Positions 60,120 to 64,000 of a DNA stretch of 64,000 nucleotides are shown here, in pieces (position 1 is the first letter of the stretch; each line of letters starts with the position of its first letter). Source of the stretch: Cheilinus undulatus. Taxonomy: Eukaryota > Chordata > Actinopteri > Labriformes > Labridae. Below the pieces are notes generated by a model. That model was not told the DNA's origin and did not search any database. It saw only the letters and a list, made by a program, of their open reading frames with translations. Where the stretch lies: assembly GCF_018320785.1 (NCBI RefSeq), contig NC_054885.1:7080921-7144920 (forward strand), read 5' to 3'. The position numbers and the translations under genes are program-made.

Positions 60120-60555
60120 ATCCTTAAAGGGATACTTTAATATTTTGGCAAATTTGCCCATTGCCATAATCCGTGTAGTCTTAGTAATAGGTTTGTTACC
60201 TTTAGTTGTCGGTGCAAGCTATTTTTAGATTGGCGCTGCCGAGTTCGGAGCTGCTGTGCCAACTCAATAGAGTCTTATGGTATTCTGGCTTTCCCTCATC
60301 AAACTCACCAAATACACAATCCAACAACTCCAAAACACTCTCTTGGACAAGTTGTGACCTGCACATTCACCACGTTAAGAAAAAATAATGTATAATTATG
60401 TAACATTATGACACATGAAGCAAATACTCGGAACTATTTCTTGAGTAAACCACTGGGCGGAGTGACACAGTGCGGCAGCCATGTCTGGGGTGTAGTTCCG
60501 GCTTTGTATGCAACTTTAAAACATCTCCGTCTCGTAATGTTCCATGATTATTTCA
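60120..60555 (+). repeat. Teleost dispersed repeat interrupted by a Tc1 fragment
   Basis: Starts TTAAAGGGATACTTTAATATT and includes CTCGGAACTATTTCTTGAGT and GGCGGAGTGACACAGTGC, sequences I recognise as a recurrent fish repeat. It ends abruptly where transposase coding sequence begins at ~60556. Confidence 0.45.
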
Positions 60556-60559
60556 TAGC

Positions 60560-61489
60560 GTGGTGAAGCGGGGTCAGCGTATGCTGAGGCGCATAGTGCG
60601 CAGAGCTCGCCAACTTTCTGCAGAGTCAGTCGCTACAGACCTCCAAACTTCATGTGGCCTTCAGATTAGGCCTTCAAGAACAGTGCATAGAAAGCTTCAT
60701 GGAATGGGTTTCCATGGCCGAGCAGCTGCATCCAAGCCATACATCACCAAGTGCAATGCAAAGTATCGGATGCAGTGGTGTAAAGCACGCCACTACTGGA
60801 CTCTAGAGCAGTGGAGACGCATTCTCTGGAGTGATGAATCGCGCTCCTCCATCTGGCAATCTGATTGACGAGTCTGGGTTTGGCGGTTGCCAGGAGAACA
60901 GTACTTGTCTGACTGCGTTGTGCCAAGTGTAAAGTTTGGTGGAGGGGGGATTATGGAGCGGGGTTGTTTTTCAGGAGCTGGGCTTGGCCCCTTAGTTCCA
61001 GTGAAAGGAACTCTGAATGCTTCAGCATACCAAGAGATTTTGGACAATTTCATGCTCCCAACTTTGTGGGAACAGTTTGGGGATGGTCCCTTCCTTTTCC
61101 AACATGACTGTGCACCAGTGCACAAAGCAAGGTCCATAAAGACATGGATGAGAGAGTTTGGTGTGGATGAACTTGACTGGCCTGCACAGAGTCCTGACCT
61201 CAACCCGACAGAACATCTTTGGGATGAATTAGAGCAGAGACTGAGAGCCAGGCCTTCTCGTCCAACATCAGTGTGTGACTTCACAAATGCGCTTCTAGAA
61301 GAATGGTCAAAAATTCCCATAAATACACTCCTAAATCTTGTGGAAAGCCTTCCCAGAAGAGTTGAAGTTGTTATAGCTGCAAAGGGTGGACCGATGTCAT
61401 ATTAAACCCTATGGATTAAGAATGGGATGTCACTTAAGTTCATATGCGAGTCAAGGCAGGTGAGCGAATACTTTTGGCAATATAGTGTA
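60560..61489 (+). pseudogene. 5'-truncated Tc1-like transposon; transposase with one nonsense codon
   Basis: 282 codons (60560-61405) stay in one frame apart from a TGA at 60866-60868. All three DD34E residues are visible: Asp in WSDES (60833), Asp in FQHDC (61106) and Glu in [11 protein letters not shown] (61211), with 34 residues between the last two. The N-terminal ~50-60 residues (first helix-turn-helix) and the left TIR are missing; the right TIR region TACTTTTGGCAATATAGTGT ends at ~61489. The good frame preservation suggests a relatively recent insertion. It cannot make active transposase. Confidence 0.9.
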
Positions 61490-62629
61490 TAATGCTTTTT
61501 AACCTGATGTAAACAATGCTGTGCTGATAACATCAATAGCATCTCATAGGAACAGTGTAGTTTAGCTCTATTTTGATCTAGAAAATTGGGATAAAGTTTT
61601 CCAAAAGTGCTGCAATTCAGTGTAATTTGATTCACTTTGTATTTATAAGCTTGCAAGTATTGCACCACACATACAGTTCTCCTCTCAGCTGCAGACACCA
61701 GACTATTAATACTACAATTAACAAAAGATGAGCATCCCTCACCAGTTCCACTCGCTATTCCAAACTCTGCCAATCTACTTGTGCAACTGAGACAGTGTAG
61801 GACTGTTTTTGATCATCAAAAACAATAAATTAGCCAATACTGGCTGTCTAGGACTTATATTTTTGTTGCTATATCAAAAAAGGTAACATTAAAATGTAAA
61901 CCTCTGTTACAGTGAGACCCCTAGTCTACCGATTCAGCCACTAAAAAAAGTTGAATCTCTAAGAGAGCTGTCCAATCTCTCATTCTGACAAACTTCAGCC
62001 CCCTCTATTTCCCAGCATGCACTGACCCCTCTCTCTCTCTCACAGCAACAACCCACTTTCAGCGAACAATGCTGAGGCTGTTAGGCTGCTTTGTGTGTAT
62101 GTATGAGTTTGTATGGTAGAAAAGGGCGGGGACAGAGTAATGTTTACACTCAGGAGAGAACCTGCTCTTGCTTCTCAGTCCTTCACAGAGGTTGTAAAAG
62201 TTTGCTGGAGGAATTAAAAAACATCTTGGTTTTCATCATTGTTCTATTTATGGACTTTGGGACTCACCCACTCTTAAACAGTACAGTTATTTAGACTTTA
62301 ATCTGATGGATGTTGCAGAAATGTCTCTTTTTTGAGAAATCTTTCCTTTAAAAGTTGTGATTGTGAGGTAATCTTCCTGTGACTTGCACTGATTATGACA
62401 GGAGTTACATGTTTGTGAGACGTTTTATGAAGCAAACTGCAGTCTTCAGTCAGGAATTAAAGTCATTTTTATGTATGCACTCGTGAAAATGTATGGAAAT
62501 ATCAGGCAGACAGCAGTTGAAGTCATTCTGAGCTGGCAGATTAAAGAATACAGTCTGTTTTATGACACTGTTAAAACAATATCTGCCTTTAAACCAATGC
62601 TTTGTATGGTTTAACAAGTACACACTATC
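61490..62629. other. Intergenic, nothing recognised
   Basis: No supportable gene. A CT microsatellite occurs at ~62030. Confidence 0.35.
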
Positions 62630-63140
62630 AGCTAGAAAAGCACCCAGAGAGTACAGACCTCCACCATTAGCCCTATCTCCCAATAGTGAAGAATCCTTTA
62701 ATAAATTCCTGGATCCATCACCATGTGTCTCCTGCCACGGCATTTGTCGATGACTCTTTTCCCAGCAGGGTGGAAACACGGTGAGGTGTGTCTTTCAAAC
62801 TCTATAAACTCCAAAACTTTGAATAGAAACACACCCATAAATGCTGCTGGGATTGAAGTTACTCATGTCCGCCATCTCCTGGTGTAAAGTGGTAACAGCA
62901 TAGACCTCCATCATTAGCCCTATCTCCCAATTGTACAGAATCCTTAAAAAAATTCTTGGATCCAGACAGTGATCCAGATCACTCCCAAAATCTAATCAGT
63001 TCTTCCTTGTGCCATTTCTGAAATTTCCTGAAAATTTCATCAAAATCCATCCATAACTTTTTGAGTTATGTTGCTAACAAACAAACAAACGTACAAACAA
63101 ACCCACCCGATCACATAACCTCCTTGGCGGAGGTAATTAA
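62630..63140 (+). mobile_element. RTE-type LINE 3' end, partly duplicated
   Basis: TCATCAAAATCCATCCATAA, TTTTTGAGTTATGTTGCTAA, a (CAAA)n run and CCTCCTTGGCGGAGGTAAT at 63038-63137 are the 3' end typical of fish RTE LINEs. The segment TTAGCCCTATCTCCCAAT followed by GAATCC occurs at 62668 and again at 62918, ~250 bp apart. Confidence 0.6.
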
Positions 63141-63394
63141 AGCGCAAAAACACCATGAAGCAGTTTGATTACATACTGTATATTGCACTGTTGGTTGCAT
63201 GCATACAGTCTACAGTTGTGCATGGGTTCAAACAAACTCTTGCTGTGTATTTTCTTGAATACTTTCTGCTGCGTTCATACATCCTGACTTTTATGTGGAA
63301 ATCCACCAGGAAGTGGGCAGGGAAAATTTCAGGTAGAGTTGGAGTGAAAAATTGAGCTGCTTGCACTCACACATGCAGGATTGTTTAAATGTGA

Positions 63395-63800
63395 AAGCAC
63401 AGAGGATAACTAACTAAAACTAGCGAAACAAAATACAATGTAAAAATTTTAGCTCATTGAAACTAAATAAAAACTAAGCGTTAAAAAAATGAAAACTAAC
63501 TACAACCAAATTCTGTGCTTAGAAAACTAAAAGAAAATTAAAGACAAAATCTCCTTAGTTTTAGTCTTTGACAGCAGCAAATTGACTGATGTGTATGCCA
63601 AAGCCTGGAGAGAGTAAAATCTTCTGTCCTGATTGGAAAACAATTCACAAAATTAAGTTTTTAACAAAAGCTGTATACAAACATCAATATTGAATAAATT
63701 AAACAAGAAGCGATGAGCCCTTTGGGTCTCTCCCCTGACAGGTATCAGCTCTTTTTTAAACTAACACTAAAACAAATAAAAACTAAACTAAACATAAGGA
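63395..63800. repeat. Degenerate (AAAACTAA)n repeat
   Basis: AAAACTAA variants are frequent at 63410-63560 and again at 63755-63800, with a unique-looking stretch between. This is the complement of the 33205-33600 repeat. Confidence 0.55.
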
Positions 63801-64000
63801 AAGGATTATGGAAGACCTCAATTTAAAAAATGTAACATAGGAATGGTCACTTTTTAAATTTCTATATTTTCAGTGCAGAAATTCGACATACTGCAGCTAT
63901 ACAACTTAAGTACCTTGAAGAATCATGAATCAGACATGGTCATTCATACAAAAGCATTTATTAATAACAATAGAAAGTTTTTCACACTCTTCAGTTGTTT

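Overview
The window reads as nuclear DNA of a teleost fish. It contains two intron-bearing vertebrate genes with GT-AG splice sites, long introns, poly(A) signals, AT-rich intergenic DNA, and repeat families typical of teleosts (Tc1/mariner relatives, hAT-like elements with short TIRs, RTE-type and other LINE remnants). I see no sign of prokaryotic, plasmid or phage DNA.

Only two protein-coding genes are well supported, both on the + strand. (1) At the left, a Kir2-subfamily inward-rectifier K+ channel, best matched to kcnj4/Kir2.3. A 23-nt coding microexon (1163-1185) is joined across a 2.5-kb intron to one large exon (3721-5323), giving 541 codons. A single-frame ORF would wrongly start this protein at a GTG at 3731. 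(2) In the middle, sox10, a SoxE HMG-box transcription factor. Its coding exons are 41153-41586, 45960-46228 and 46572-47332 (487 codons). A non-coding 5' exon probably starts near 35.8 kb and a 5'UTR exon starts at 40764. No other gene is visible in the ~36 kb between them. KCNJ2 and SOX9 are neighbours in the same orientation in other vertebrates, so kcnj4-sox10 looks like the paralogous copy of an ancestral Kir2-SoxE linkage.

The rest is intergenic or intronic and heavily repetitive. The most unusual feature is a set of five purine/pyrimidine-asymmetric tandem arrays (about 1.7-2.4, 6.1-7.0, 9.8-10.85, 20.8-22.1 and 23.7-24.85 kb). They are built from variants of one motif (ATGGGTTAAAAGTGGCAAAA). 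Three run in one orientation and two in the other, and some share flanking terminal modules, so they look like copies of a dispersed element with an array inside it. Other repeats are: a Tc1 transposase broken by one stop codon (60560-61489); an internally deleted Tc1 relative (27063-27653); a LINE remnant that keeps its endonuclease and C-terminal end but has lost the middle (16540-17560); several TIR-bounded non-autonomous elements; a degenerate telomere-like array in the 5' intron of sox10 that switches strand partway; a four-copy ~320-bp tandem duplication (51.7-52.9 kb); and a ~1.4-kb polypyrimidine minisatellite (57.7-59.1 kb).

The intergenic DNA also has islands that look single-copy and carry SOX motifs: 14.08-14.48 kb upstream of sox10 and 56.69-57.01 kb downstream. 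The downstream one holds a head-to-head SoxE-type palindrome. These are candidate sox10 enhancers, by inference only.
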